Below are positions 16,115 to 24,676 of a DNA stretch of 64,000 nucleotides, in pieces. Positions within the stretch are counted from its first letter, which is position 1; each line of letters starts with the position of its first letter. A program made the position numbers and the translations under genes. This stretch comes from Streptomyces canus (GTDB lineage Bacteria; Actinomycetota; Actinomycetes; Streptomycetales; Streptomycetaceae): the NCBI RefSeq assembly GCF_001514145.1, contig NZ_KQ948663.1, positions 1-64,000 on the forward strand. The letters run 5' to 3'. The notes below the pieces were generated by a model, which saw only the letters and a list, made by a program, of their open reading frames with translations, did not search any database and had not been told where the DNA came from.

Positions 16115-16907
16115 GGGAACGGGAGACCTTCCGGCGGACCTGTCGTGCTCTTCGGACCAACGCGTACCCCTTGGTGAGGGCACGGTCCCTGGCGAAGTCC
16201 CGGGCGACCGCCCGGCCCTGGACGAGCCGCTCGAACTCCTCGGCCGTGGTGCTGCGGCGCACGGTGAGGCGGGTGAGGGCATACGGCCCCTGGCTCCGGC
16301 GCGCCAGGCCGTTGTTCACGGCGAGCGCCTGGCCGTACCCCGTCTCGCGTACCGCCTCGCGCACCCGGCGGCTGGAGTAGCCGTACGGGTAGGCGAGCGA
16401 GGCCGGCGCGGTGCCGAGTTCGTCGGTGACGATCTCCCTGGAGTGGATCAGCTCGTGGCGCAGCGCGCCGTCGTCGAGCTGGTCGAGCTCCGGGTGCGTG
16501 TGGGTGTGGCCGCCGATCTCGACGTCCGCCGCGGCGAGTTCGCGGACCTGGTCCCAGTCCAGCATGGTGTCCAGGCCGCCGCCCGTGTCGTACGCACCCC
16601 GGATCCAGCCGGTGGAGACGAACACCGTGGCCGGGAAGCCGTGCTTGGCGAGCACGGGCAGGGCGTGGCGGTGGACGCCTTCGTAGCCGTCGTCGAAGGT
16701 GATCAGGACGGGCCGCTCGGGCAGCGGCCGGCCCTCGCGCCAACGGGCCGCGAGGTCCGCCGTCCTGACCGGGGTGAGACCCAACTCGCCGATGACCTCC
16801 ATCTGTTGGGCGAAGCCCTCCGGGGAGACCGACAGCACGCGGGTGGCGTCGTTCGGGTCGGTGGCGACCGCGTGGTACATGAGGATCGGTACGGGCGGCT
16901 CAGCCAT
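16107..16907 (-). CDS. Polysaccharide deacetylase (NodB/CE4)
   Basis: A 266-aa carbohydrate esterase 4 protein that removes acetyl groups from N-acetyl-hexosamine units. NodB motifs: LITFDDGYEG (TFDDG, catalytic Asp and metal Asp), GGHTHTHPELDQL (H-x3-H metal ligands) and LAYPYGYSS (motif 3). No signal peptide or membrane segment precedes the domain (MAEPPVPILMYHAV), so it looks cytoplasmic, which is unusual for CE4 enzymes of exopolysaccharide loci. The ATG at 16907 overlaps the upstream glycosyltransferase stop by 8 bp, and its own stop overlaps the flippase fusion start by 8 bp. These are signs of a tightly coupled operon. Confidence 0.87.
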   Translation of the reverse strand: MAEPPVPILMYHAVATDPNDATRVLSVSPEGFAQQMEVIGELGLTPVRTADLAARWREGRPLPERPVLITFDDGYEGVHRHALPVLAKHGFPATVFVSTGWIRGAYDTGGGLDTMLDWDQVRELAAADVEIGGHTHTHPELDQLDDGALRHELIHSREIVTDELGTAPASLAYPYGYSSRRVREAVRETGYGQALAVNNGLARRSQGPYALTRLTVRRSTTAEEFERLVQGRAVARDFARDRALTKGYALVRRARQVRRKVSRSRV

Positions 16908-17889
16908 CTCTCTCCCCCTCGATGTCCGCGACCGTGAACGTGGCACCGCCCCGCCGCGCCCGGACGGTGCCGACCACATACCCGCCGGCCGCGGTGAGCA
17001 CCCCGGCGACGATCGCGCCCGCTCGTCCCGCACCCCCCGGCCGGGACAGCGCGGCGTCCCGCAGCCCGCGCACCACCCCGGCCGGCAGCACCCGGGTGGC
17101 GTACCGGCGCTCGGACTCAAGTCCCTTGGCCGCGCCGACACTTCGGGCCACGAGCGCCTTCGACAGGCCCTCCGCGTACGCGCGCGTGCGGAAGTACCCG
17201 AAGTGCTCGCGCGCCTCGGGCACCCGGTGGTGGATCACCGCCCGGTCGTCGATCAGCAGGACCGCGTCCGGTCTGGCCCGGCTCAGCCGGATGCACAGCT
17301 CCGTCTCCTCGCAGCCGAGCGGGCGTTTGTCGCCGTCCCGTCCGATGCCGGTGGCGAAGCCGCCCGCGGCGTCGAAGGCGCTGCGGCGGAAGGAGGCGTT
17401 GCCGCCCAGGACGTTGCGCACCCGGACCAGGCCGGACGGGATGCCCTTGTAGGTGCAGCCGACCACCCAGTCGAACTCCTCGGGGAACCAGGCCGGCCGG
17501 CGCCCCGACGCCCAGATCGGCATCGTACGGCCGCCGACGGCCATGACCCGCGGGTCCGCGTATCCGCAGGCGAAGTGGCGCAGCCAGTCCCGCTCGGCGA
17601 CGGCGTCGTCGTCCAGGAAGGCGATCACCTCGCCGCGCGAGGCGGCGATCCCCGTGTTGCGGCCCGCGGACAGACCGCGGGGGCCCTCGTTGGCGAACAC
17701 GCGGACCTCCTGAACTTCCTTGTACTCCTTGGTCAGTCGGTCCAGAAGCACCGGATTGTGGTCGACGACCAGCAGCGTCTCCAGGGCCGGATACGACTGC
17801 GTACGCACCGAGGCGACCGCCGCGAGGATGTCCTCCCAGCGGTCCTCGGTGTACACGCAGATCACGACGGAGATGTCGGGATCGCTCAA
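16900..17889 (-). CDS. Family 2 glycosyltransferase
   Basis: A 329-aa GT-A fold transferase. The N-terminal Rossmann-like start is ISVVICVYTEDRWEDI, the nucleotide-binding segment is LSAGRNTGIAASRGEVIAFLDDDA with the DXD-type LDDDA, and the acceptor/catalytic region is LGGNASFRRSAFDAAGGFAT ... GCEETELCIRL (ED motif). The C-terminus has a weak hydrophobic stretch (AGAIVAGVLTAAGGYVVG) that may attach it to the membrane. The start is TTG at 17889, overlapping the upstream stop as TTGA. It probably adds one sugar of the lipid-linked unit exported by the fusion flippase. The sugar is unknown. Confidence 0.85.
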   Translation of the reverse strand: MSDPDISVVICVYTEDRWEDILAAVASVRTQSYPALETLLVVDHNPVLLDRLTKEYKEVQEVRVFANEGPRGLSAGRNTGIAASRGEVIAFLDDDAVAERDWLRHFACGYADPRVMAVGGRTMPIWASGRRPAWFPEEFDWVVGCTYKGIPSGLVRVRNVLGGNASFRRSAFDAAGGFATGIGRDGDKRPLGCEETELCIRLSRARPDAVLLIDDRAVIHHRVPEAREHFGYFRTRAYAEGLSKALVARSVGAAKGLESERRYATRVLPAGVVRGLRDAALSRPGGAGRAGAIVAGVLTAAGGYVVGTVRARRGGATFTVADIEGERDG

Positions 17890-18707
17890 GACACCTCTCC
17901 CCGGCGCGAGTCGAGCATCGGCGAGTGATGGGTACGGCGGCGCAGCGCACGCCGGTTCGACCGCTCCCCGAGGATCACCTTGAGCACCCGGAACCCGTCC
18001 CGGACGGCCCGCAGATTGCTCGCGCCGTGGATGCGGAGGTACTCGTAGCTCGGTATCTCCTGCACCTTGAGCCCCGCCTTGACCACCCGGATGTTCATCA
18101 GGGTCTCCACCTCGAAGCCCGTGCAGTCGAGGTCGATCTTGTCGAGGCAGTGCCGCCAGAAGGCGTTGTACCCGTAGCAGAGATCCGTGTAGCGGGCTCC
18201 GAACTTGCGGTTGACGATGGTGCAGAGCGCCCAGTTGCCGAGTTTGCGGATGAAGGTCATGTCGTCGGTGCCGCCGCCGTTGGCGAAGCGGGACCCCTTG
18301 GCGAAGTCCGCGCCCGAGACCAGGGCGGACACGTAGGAGACGATCTCGTTGCCGTCGGCCGAGCCGTCCGCGTCGATCATGACGACGATGTCACCGGTGC
18401 AGGCTTCGAACCCGGTGATCAGGGCGTCCCCCTTGCCCTTGCCGTGCTGCTTCACGACCTTCACCTCGGGCCACAGCCCGCGGGCCACCGCGACGGTGTC
18501 GTCCGTGGAGTTGCCGTCCACCAGAACCACTTCGTGGATCCAGTCGGGCAGCGTCTTGAAGACGTACGGAAGGTTCTCCGCCTCGTTCATGGCGGGTATG
18601 ACGACACTCACCGGTGGCGTGATGGCCAGGTGAGTGGAGATGGGCCGGTACTGGCTGGCTGTCGGCACATCCTGGCCCGCAGTCGCCGGGCGCAGAACTG
18701 AACTCAT
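17886..18707 (-). CDS. Family 2 glycosyltransferase, dolichol-phosphate-mannose synthase type
   Basis: A 273-aa GT2 protein of the DPM1/GtrB-like class. It has VSVVIPAMNEAENLPYVFKTLP, VLVDGNSTDDT, GKGKGDALITGFEACTGDIVVMIDADGSADG (DXD) and RKFGARYTDLCYGYNAFWR. It lacks the C-terminal membrane pair of GtrB. Such enzymes charge polyprenyl phosphate with a hexose, which would suit the GT-C-like domain encoded downstream, since GT-C enzymes use polyprenyl-phosphate sugars. The ATG at 18707 follows GAGAGGGAAC. It is the first gene of the 18.7-12.3 kb operon, with a 362-bp leader region upstream. Confidence 0.85.
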   Translation of the reverse strand: MSSVLRPATAGQDVPTASQYRPISTHLAITPPVSVVIPAMNEAENLPYVFKTLPDWIHEVVLVDGNSTDDTVAVARGLWPEVKVVKQHGKGKGDALITGFEACTGDIVVMIDADGSADGNEIVSYVSALVSGADFAKGSRFANGGGTDDMTFIRKLGNWALCTIVNRKFGARYTDLCYGYNAFWRHCLDKIDLDCTGFEVETLMNIRVVKAGLKVQEIPSYEYLRIHGASNLRAVRDGFRVLKVILGERSNRRALRRRTHHSPMLDSRRGEVS

Positions 18708-19069
18708 GAGTCTTGTTCCCTCTCGTCCGGTGGACCGCCCGCCCCTGGGCGGTCCGGCTTGTTGCTCCGGTTCGAAAGGGGGGTTCTCACTCACGGCATG
18801 CCGGAGGGAATCTCCGTACCTGCCGGGTGAGCTGGCAAAGCTGGCCGACCGCCGTCGTGCTGTGCTTGTTCAAAGAAACGACAGCCGGTCGCGCGGCACG
18901 ACTCGGTCACAAAGTGCGGTCACCGAGCACGGCACCCCCCTACCGCGCCCCGCGCCCCCGTCGCGGTCCTTGAGCCCTCCCCTAGAGCCGCTCGATGACG
19001 GGACGGTGCGGGTGTGATGTATGACGGTATTGACGATTGAACCCGTATGGCAAGACCTGGAACGAGGCC
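18708..19069. other. Gene-free 362-bp region upstream of the glycosyltransferase operon
   Basis: Lies between two minus-strand transcription units of the glycan locus. It has no ORF with convincing coding bias. It probably carries the promoter of the operon starting at 18707 and the terminator of the 19070-20191 gene. A modest hairpin with arms CTCGGT/ACCGAG lies around 18902-18927. The right half (18990-19069) is less GC-rich than its neighbours. I could not identify a confident -10/-35 pair. Confidence 0.5.
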
Positions 19070-20191
19070 TCACGTTTTTGTTGGTTTGACCGTTACAGTC
19101 GCGCTGGAGCGGATCTTTCCCACTTTCTTCAACAGCCTGTCGGCGGGTTGGAACAGCTCCGGTCGCGCCACCACGGCGTTGCGCAGTGCCCGCGCCGGAA
19201 CCCGGCGGACGCGGTGTCCGACCGCGACCGGGTGCCGACGGGTCACCCATCCCTCCGACACGGTGAGTTCCCGTGTCTTCAGGGAGTCTTTGTACTCCTT
19301 CTGCCCCCGGCCCAGATCGAGGTACGCGACGCCGTCGGCGGCGGCCGCCTCGGCCATGCGCAGATGCAGGATCAGGCCCGGGGAGTACTTCGCGTACTGC
19401 GGGTCGTACGCCGGGAACCAGCACGCCAGGACGCGCTCGGTGCGCAGCCCGAAGTGGGCGGCGACCGGCTTCCCGTCGGCGTACAGCACCGACAGGATCC
19501 CCGCGAACGGCCCGGACCGGGTGTGGAACAACTGCTCCACCAGCCGGGCGATCCACTCGTGCGCGAAGCGGTCGCTGCGGCCGGTCCTGCGGTACTGGGC
19601 GGACTTCCAGCCCATCAGGACGCGCAGGGCGGTCGGGTCGCGTTCGTCGTGGACGTAGCGCACCTCGCTCGCCGTGCGGATCAGCCGGCGTTCCTTGGCG
19701 AGCGTGGTGCGGGTGAACTTCGGTGAGCGTTCCCGCAGTCCGGCCAGATACGTCTCGTAGCCCTGGTCGACGTCCATGACCGGTGAGGGGAACCAGCCGG
19801 AGGCCTCCTCCTCGAACGGCCCCTGGTTCTCCACCAGATGGTCGAACTCCCAGACGGCGAGCCCGCAGGCGCGCAGCAACTCCCGGGCGTCCCAGGTGAA
19901 TCCGGACCGGTGCACCAGTCCCTGGGCGTCCGAGATGCCGAGGCCGACGGCCCGGCCGACACCGGCGGCGGTTCTCTGGAACGGTAAGAACGCGGCGGGC
20001 TCGCCCTGCTCCCGTACGACGGCGATCCGCACGCCCCGCCTGCACCGGCCCACCGCGAGCGTGAACTCGGGGGACAGGAACGGGTTCGCCAGCCCTGGCG
20101 CGCCCTGCAGATGGGCCTTGGACTGCATGGCGCTCCACGCCGCCCGGTCGGCGGCGCTCAGCTCGCCGGGGCGGTACACGCTGATGTCCAC
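19070..20191 (-). CDS. GNAT/FemAB-like transferase (CelD, Acetyltransf_6 type) with a TTA codon
   Basis: A 373-aa protein of the BioF2/CelD class found in polysaccharide loci. It has two GNAT-like halves: LANPFLSPEFTLAVGRCRRGVRIAVVREQGEP in the first, and SPKFTRTTLAKERRL then LYADGKPVAAHFGLR and YSPGLILHLRMAEAAAADGVAYLDLGRGQKEYKDSLKTRE in the second. Its presumed role is transfer of an acyl or aminoacyl group to the glycan or its precursor. Leu69 is encoded by TTA (complement of 19985-19987), the only in-frame TTA I found in the window. In Streptomyces this makes translation depend on the bldA tRNA, so expression would be tied to development. The GTG at 20191 starts 1 bp after the upstream stop. 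Confidence 0.78.
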   Translation of the reverse strand: MDISVYRPGELSAADRAAWSAMQSKAHLQGAPGLANPFLSPEFTLAVGRCRRGVRIAVVREQGEPAAFLPFQRTAAGVGRAVGLGISDAQGLVHRSGFTWDARELLRACGLAVWEFDHLVENQGPFEEEASGWFPSPVMDVDQGYETYLAGLRERSPKFTRTTLAKERRLIRTASEVRYVHDERDPTALRVLMGWKSAQYRRTGRSDRFAHEWIARLVEQLFHTRSGPFAGILSVLYADGKPVAAHFGLRTERVLACWFPAYDPQYAKYSPGLILHLRMAEAAAADGVAYLDLGRGQKEYKDSLKTRELTVSEGWVTRRHPVAVGHRVRRVPARALRNAVVARPELFQPADRLLKKVGKIRSSATVTVKPTKT

Positions 20192-20192
20192 G

Positions 20193-20588
20193 TCAGGCGT
20201 CCTGACCCTTCGCCGCACGGCGCCGCCACATCAGCACCAGCAGCAGGATGAGGGCACTGATCACGGCCATGGCCATGACGCCGCCGCGCGCCGACCAGCG
20301 GTGCGTGGCCAGCATGCCCTGGGACACCAGCATGTTGAGGACGACCGAGCCGGCCAGCGAGGCCAGCACCCGGGCGAACGGATCGAAGCCGCGCAGTGCG
20401 GCGGCGATGCCGGCGGCGGGTGCCGCGAGCAGGAAGAACAGCGTGAGCGGGGCGCGCAGCGGCGAGTCGGAGCCGATGAACGCGAGCAGTGCGCCGAATC
20501 CCCCAATAGCAGTCGCGGCGCCCGCGAGCAGCGGTGTCAGGTCTCTCCCCGACGTTTTCGAGGACGTTCCGATACGTGTCGTCTGCAT
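20193..20588 (-). CDS. Small integral membrane protein, about four helices
   Basis: A 131-aa hydrophobic protein with a short cytosolic N-terminus (MQTTRIGTSSKTSGRD), helices near residues 18-40, 46-66, 73-92 and 100-122, and a basic tail MWRRRAAKGQDA. I do not recognise a family. Its stop is 1 bp before the GTG of the TTA-containing transferase, so the two genes form one coupled unit. A role in the glycan locus, perhaps as a membrane partner of that transferase, is inferred only from this arrangement. Confidence 0.7.
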   Translation of the reverse strand: MQTTRIGTSSKTSGRDLTPLLAGAATAIGGFGALLAFIGSDSPLRAPLTLFFLLAAPAAGIAAALRGFDPFARVLASLAGSVVLNMLVSQGMLATHRWSARGGVMAMAVISALILLLVLMWRRRAAKGQDA

Positions 20589-20690
20589 GGGCGACGTTTC
20601 CCCCCAGAAAGCGCCGGATGCCGGGCTTCAATGTCGCGCAGTGCCGGGGGAGCCGTCAAGGCCGACTGGTACGGACTTGGACACGGGTGA

Positions 20691-20721
20691 GCCCCCGGTG
20701 GTGTGAGACACCTCCGGGGGC
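20691..20721 (-). terminator. Hairpin terminator of the subtilisin-like protease gene
   Basis: A 14-bp stem (20691-20704 against 20708-20721) with one mismatch and a GAG loop. It lies 14 bp beyond the protease stop codon on the minus strand. Confidence 0.75.
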
Positions 20722-20735
20722 CACCTGTTGAGGTA

Positions 20736-21944
20736 CTACGGCACGAGCTTCAGGAGCTTGTTGGGTGAGCCGGTGCCGGGGCTGGTGACCACGTTGGACG
20801 TGGCACCGTTGACCAGGGCCGTGGCGACCTGGGCCGGGGTGGCCGAGGTGTGGCCGGCGAGGTAGACCGCGGCCGCGCCCGCGACGTGCGGGGTCGCCAT
20901 CGACGTACCGGAGATGGTGTTGGTCGCGGTGTCGCTGGTGTACCAGCCCGCCGTGATGGAGGAGCCGGGGGCGAAGACGTCCAGGACCGAGCCGTAGTTG
21001 GAGTAACTGGCCCGGGCGTCGGTGCTGGTGGTGGCGCCGACGGTGATCGCCTCGGTGACGCGGGCAGGGGAGTACGAGGAGGCGTTGGCGCTGCTGTTCC
21101 CGGCTGCGATGGCGTAGGTGACGCCGCTCGCGATGGAGTTCCTGACCGCGGTGTCCAGGGTGGTGGACGCGCCGCCGCCGAGCGAAAGGTTGGCGACCGA
21201 GGGACCGGAGTGGTTGTTGGTGACCCAGTCGATGCCCGCGATGACGCCGGCGGTGGTGCCCGAGCCGGCGTTGTCGAGGACGCGCACCGCAACGATCTTC
21301 GCCTTCTTGGCGACGCCGTAGGTGGAGCCCGCGATCGTGGTGGCCACATGGGTGCCGTGGCCGTTGCCGTCGGAGGCGGTGGTGTCGCCGTCGACGGCGT
21401 CGTAGCCGTAGGAGGCGCGGCCGCTGATCTGGCTGTGGGTGATGCGGACGCCGGTGTCGATGACGTACGCCGTGACTCCGCTGCCCGCGGTGTCCGGGTA
21501 GGTGTACGTGCCGGAGAGCGGGAGCGCGGCCTGGTCGATGCGGTCCAGGCCCCACGGGGCGGCGGACTGCGTGGTGTCGGCCAGGCGGACGGTCTGGTTC
21601 TGCTCCACGGAGGCCACCGACGGGTCCGCGGCGAGTCTCCTCGCCTCGGTCGCGGAGAGCGTGGCGGTGTAGCCGTTGAGCGCGGAACCGAAGGTCTTCT
21701 TGACCGTCCCGCCGTACTCCTTGATGAGCCCCTTGCCCTCGCTGGACGAGGACGTGAAGCCCGCGTGCTTCTTGAGGGTGACGATGTAGCTGTCCTTGAC
21801 GGCCGTGGGGGAGCCGGAGGCGAGGACCCTGCCCTCGGCCGGGGCGGCCTCGGCGGGCAGGGCGGTGAGCCCGCCGACGAGGGCGGTGGTCGCCAGGGTG
21901 GTTATCGCGGCGAACCGGAACTTCTTGCTACGCAGTTGTGCCAT
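20736..21944 (-). CDS. Secreted S8-family serine protease (subtilisin/aqualysin type)
   Basis: A 402-aa preproprotease. It has a signal peptide (RFAAITTLATTALVGGLTALPAEA), then an I9-type inhibitory propeptide (DSYIVTLKKHAGFTS to ADPSVASVEQNQTV, about residues 50-122), then the S8 domain. The catalytic triad is seen as Asp in YVIDTGVRI (about 163), His in GNGHGTHVA (about 197) and Ser in GTSMATPHVAG (about 346). No C-terminal domain follows. The ATG at 21944 is preceded by GGAGGA. It is divergent from the SGNH lipase gene, with 277 bp between. The role is extracellular protein digestion. Confidence 0.92.
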   Translation of the reverse strand: MAQLRSKKFRFAAITTLATTALVGGLTALPAEAAPAEGRVLASGSPTAVKDSYIVTLKKHAGFTSSSSEGKGLIKEYGGTVKKTFGSALNGYTATLSATEARRLAADPSVASVEQNQTVRLADTTQSAAPWGLDRIDQAALPLSGTYTYPDTAGSGVTAYVIDTGVRITHSQISGRASYGYDAVDGDTTASDGNGHGTHVATTIAGSTYGVAKKAKIVAVRVLDNAGSGTTAGVIAGIDWVTNNHSGPSVANLSLGGGASTTLDTAVRNSIASGVTYAIAAGNSSANASSYSPARVTEAITVGATTSTDARASYSNYGSVLDVFAPGSSITAGWYTSDTATNTISGTSMATPHVAGAAAVYLAGHTSATPAQVATALVNGATSNVVTSPGTGSPNKLLKLVP

Positions 21945-22221
21945 TACGAGGGAGTCCTCCTCATGGGCGACGCGCGCCTGGGTCGGGCGCGCGTCCGTGG
22001 GGGGTGTGCGCGTGCTCGCGCACACGACCAGGAGCGTCGCGTTCCGCTCCGGGCTGAGGTAAAGGCTGGGCCATCTACGGGGGTAGAACAAGGCAGTTGA
22101 GGAGGCGTCAACAAACCTGTCATGTGCACGAAATCATGGTTGATTTTGGCATGGACACTTCCCGTCGATTCGCGTCGTTGCTACGACAGATGTGGCAGAG
22201 ATCCTGCTAAAGGGAGGTTCC

Positions 22222-23016
22222 ATGAGACGTTCCCGATTTGCCGCGTACGTCGGCTCGCTCCTCCTCGCCCTCGCCGCCGTCCTCACCGGGACAGGCACCG
22301 CCCACGCCGCCGAAGGCCCCTATGTGGCCCTGGGAGACTCCTATTCCTCGGGTGTCGGCGCAGGCAGCTACATCAGTTCAAGCGGCGACTGCAAGCGCAG
22401 CACGAAGGCCTACCCCTACCTCTGGGCGGCCGCCAACTCACCCTCGTCCTTCGCTTTCACGGCTTGCTCGGGCGCCCGAACGGGTGATGTTCTGGCGAGT
22501 CAGCTGACCCCGCTCACCTCCGCTACCGCCCTGGTCTCGATCACCATCGGCGGCAACGACGCCGGCTTCGCCGACGTCATGACGACCTGTGTGCTCCAGT
22601 CCGACAGCTCCTGCCTCTCCCGGATCAACACCGCGAAGGCGTACGTCGACTCGACGCTCCCGACCCAACTGGACAACGTCTACTCGGCGATCAGCAGCAG
22701 GGCTCCGAACGCCCATGTGGTCGTCCTCGGCTACCCCCGCTTCTACCGGCTCGGCGCCACCTGCCTCGGCCTCTCCGAGACCAAACGGAAGGCGATCAAC
22801 GACGCCGCCGACTACCTCGACACCGCGATCGCCAAGCGGGCCGCGAACCACGGCTTCGCCTGGGGAGACGTCCGCCCCACCTTCACCGGCCACGAACTCT
22901 GCTCCGGCAGCGCCTGGCTGCACAGCCTCAACCTGCTCAACATCGGTGAGTCCTACCACCCGACGGCGGCCGGCCAGTCCGGCGGCTACCTTCCGGTGCT
23001 GAACAGCGCGGCCTGA
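22222..23016 (+). CDS. Secreted SGNH/GDSL lipase
   Basis: A 264-aa extracellular lipase resembling the characterised Streptomyces SGNH lipases of S. rimosus and S. coelicolor. The signal peptide is MRRSRFAAYVGSLLL up to AHAA. Block I is YVALGDSYSSGVGAG with Ser40, block III is TIGGNDAGF (oxyanion Asn), and block V is SYHPTAAGQ with the catalytic His. Six cysteines are positioned as in enzymes with three disulphides. An AGGGAGG ribosome site precedes the ATG at 22222. It is convergent with a Ser/Thr kinase gene, which ends 8 bp beyond its stop. Confidence 0.92.
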   Translation: MRRSRFAAYVGSLLLALAAVLTGTGTAHAAEGPYVALGDSYSSGVGAGSYISSSGDCKRSTKAYPYLWAAANSPSSFAFTACSGARTGDVLASQLTPLTSATALVSITIGGNDAGFADVMTTCVLQSDSSCLSRINTAKAYVDSTLPTQLDNVYSAISSRAPNAHVVVLGYPRFYRLGATCLGLSETKRKAINDAADYLDTAIAKRAANHGFAWGDVRPTFTGHELCSGSAWLHSLNLLNIGESYHPTAAGQSGGYLPVLNSAA

Positions 23017-23023
23017 TCGCCCC

Positions 23024-24601
23024 TCACGGGGATGCGGTGGGGGAGGCCTCGTCCGTGTCGGACGGGGTCTCCGTCACGCAGGTCAGTGAGAACGGGACCG
23101 AGTTGGACGTCTTCTCGACGGGGTCGCGGACCTCCACGCTGATGGTGTCCTTGAAGGTCCCGCTGTCGTTCTCGGTGGTGACGAACCGCCGGTCCTCCTG
23201 CGTCCTGCCGCCACCGGCCGGGAACGTGAGCGTCTTCCAACCGCCGTTCACCGAGCCGTTCTTCGACACCCAGCGGTAGGTCACCGTCGCCGGGAGCCGG
23301 CCGACCGTCAAGGTGGCCGTGAAGTTGGGAGCCGCCGACTTGTCCGGCGGACAGCTGCCCGTGTAGTCGGTGTTCGAACCGGACAGGGAGACGTCCACCG
23401 ACTGCGGCGGGGGCGCGCTCGTGGTGCTCTCGCTCCGGCTCGGGGACGGGGTGTCGCTCGGCTCGTCCGTCTTGGTCTGCGCGGGTGAGCTCACCGCCGG
23501 ATCGGTGTCCTTGGCGGTCGACCCGTCCTTGTCGCCGTTGTCACGGTTCAGCAGCCCGTACGTCAGCCCCGCGATCGCCAGCGCGAGGACCACCAACCCC
23601 GCGATCAGGACGACGGTCGCGCGACGGTTGCGGTCCGGCGGCCCGGAGGTCGTGACGGGGGTGGAGGCCGACGTGGGCGCGGGACGGTACGGGGCCGTCG
23701 GCGGCTCCTGCGGGAAGGGTGCCGCCATGGTCGGTGCGTACGGCGCCCCCTGCATCGTGTCCGCCCGGGGCGTACCCCCCGCCCCGATGATCCGCAGCTC
23801 CTGCTCGGCCCGGTCGGCCGGCAGGCGCTCCGCCGGATCCTTGCGCAGCAGCCCCTCGATCACCGGGGTGAGCGGGCCGGCCCGGTACGGCGGCGGCAGC
23901 TCCTCGTCCACGATCGCGCGCAGGGTGCTGAGCGGGGTGGTCTGCCGGAAGGGCGAGTTGCCCTCGACGGCGGCGTACAGCAGCACGCCCAGCGACCACA
24001 GGTCGGACTCCGGGCCCGGAGTGCGGCCCAGCGCCCGCTCCGGGGCGAGGAACTCGGGCGAGCCGATGACCTCGCCGGTCATGGTCAGCGCCGAACTGCC
24101 CTCGACCTGGGCGATGCCGAAGTCGGTGAGCACCACGCGGCCGTCGTTCGACAGCAGCACGTTGGCGGGCTTCACATCCCGGTGCAGGACCCCGGCCTCG
24201 TGCGCGGCCCGCAGCGCGGAGAGCACCTCGGCGCCGATGTGCGCCGCCCGCTGCGGGCTGAGGGGGCCCTCCGCATCCAGGAGCTCGGCGAGCGAGATGC
24301 CGCGCACCAGCTCCATGACGATCCACGGACGGCCGTCCTGGGTGGCCACGTCGTACACCGTCACCACGTTGCGGTTGGCGACCCGAGCCGCCGCCCACGC
24401 CTCGCGCTCGAGGCGGGCGTACAGCCGCTCGACCTCGGACGTCGCCAGTCCGTGCGGCGCACGCACCTCCTTGACGGCGACCTCGCGGTGCAGCACCTCG
24501 TCACGGGCCCGCCACACGGTTCCCATGCCGCCCTCGCCGAGCGGGGACAGGAGTCGGTAGCGGCCCGCGATCAGTCGTTCACTGCCCGGTTCTTCGGACA
24601 C
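23024..24601 (-). CDS. Membrane-bound Ser/Thr protein kinase
   Basis: A 525-aa Hanks-type kinase. The kinase domain covers residues about 12-265: glycine loop LGEGGMGTVW, lysine motif VAVKEV, HRDVKPANVLL, DFGIAQ and the GSPEFLAPERALG activation end. A Pro/Thr-rich juxtamembrane region follows, then one membrane helix (VVLIAGLVVLALAIAGLTYGLL) and an external Ser/Thr-rich stalk with a small domain containing two cysteines (GSCPPDKS ... FSLTCVTE). It lacks PASTA repeats, so its signal differs from PknB. The GTG at 24601 after GGGGGAC is preferred, and an ATG at 24637 is possible. No substrate or phosphatase is adjacent. Confidence 0.9.
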   Translation of the reverse strand: MSEEPGSERLIAGRYRLLSPLGEGGMGTVWRARDEVLHREVAVKEVRAPHGLATSEVERLYARLEREAWAAARVANRNVVTVYDVATQDGRPWIVMELVRGISLAELLDAEGPLSPQRAAHIGAEVLSALRAAHEAGVLHRDVKPANVLLSNDGRVVLTDFGIAQVEGSSALTMTGEVIGSPEFLAPERALGRTPGPESDLWSLGVLLYAAVEGNSPFRQTTPLSTLRAIVDEELPPPYRAGPLTPVIEGLLRKDPAERLPADRAEQELRIIGAGGTPRADTMQGAPYAPTMAAPFPQEPPTAPYRPAPTSASTPVTTSGPPDRNRRATVVLIAGLVVLALAIAGLTYGLLNRDNGDKDGSTAKDTDPAVSSPAQTKTDEPSDTPSPSRSESTTSAPPPQSVDVSLSGSNTDYTGSCPPDKSAAPNFTATLTVGRLPATVTYRWVSKNGSVNGGWKTLTFPAGGGRTQEDRRFVTTENDSGTFKDTISVEVRDPVEKTSNSVPFSLTCVTETPSDTDEASPTASP

Positions 24602-24676
24602 GGGCGTCCCCCATTCGCATCCGGGCGAAATCTCCACTCCGCGTGATGTTGCACGTGAATTCTGTACAAAAGTAGC

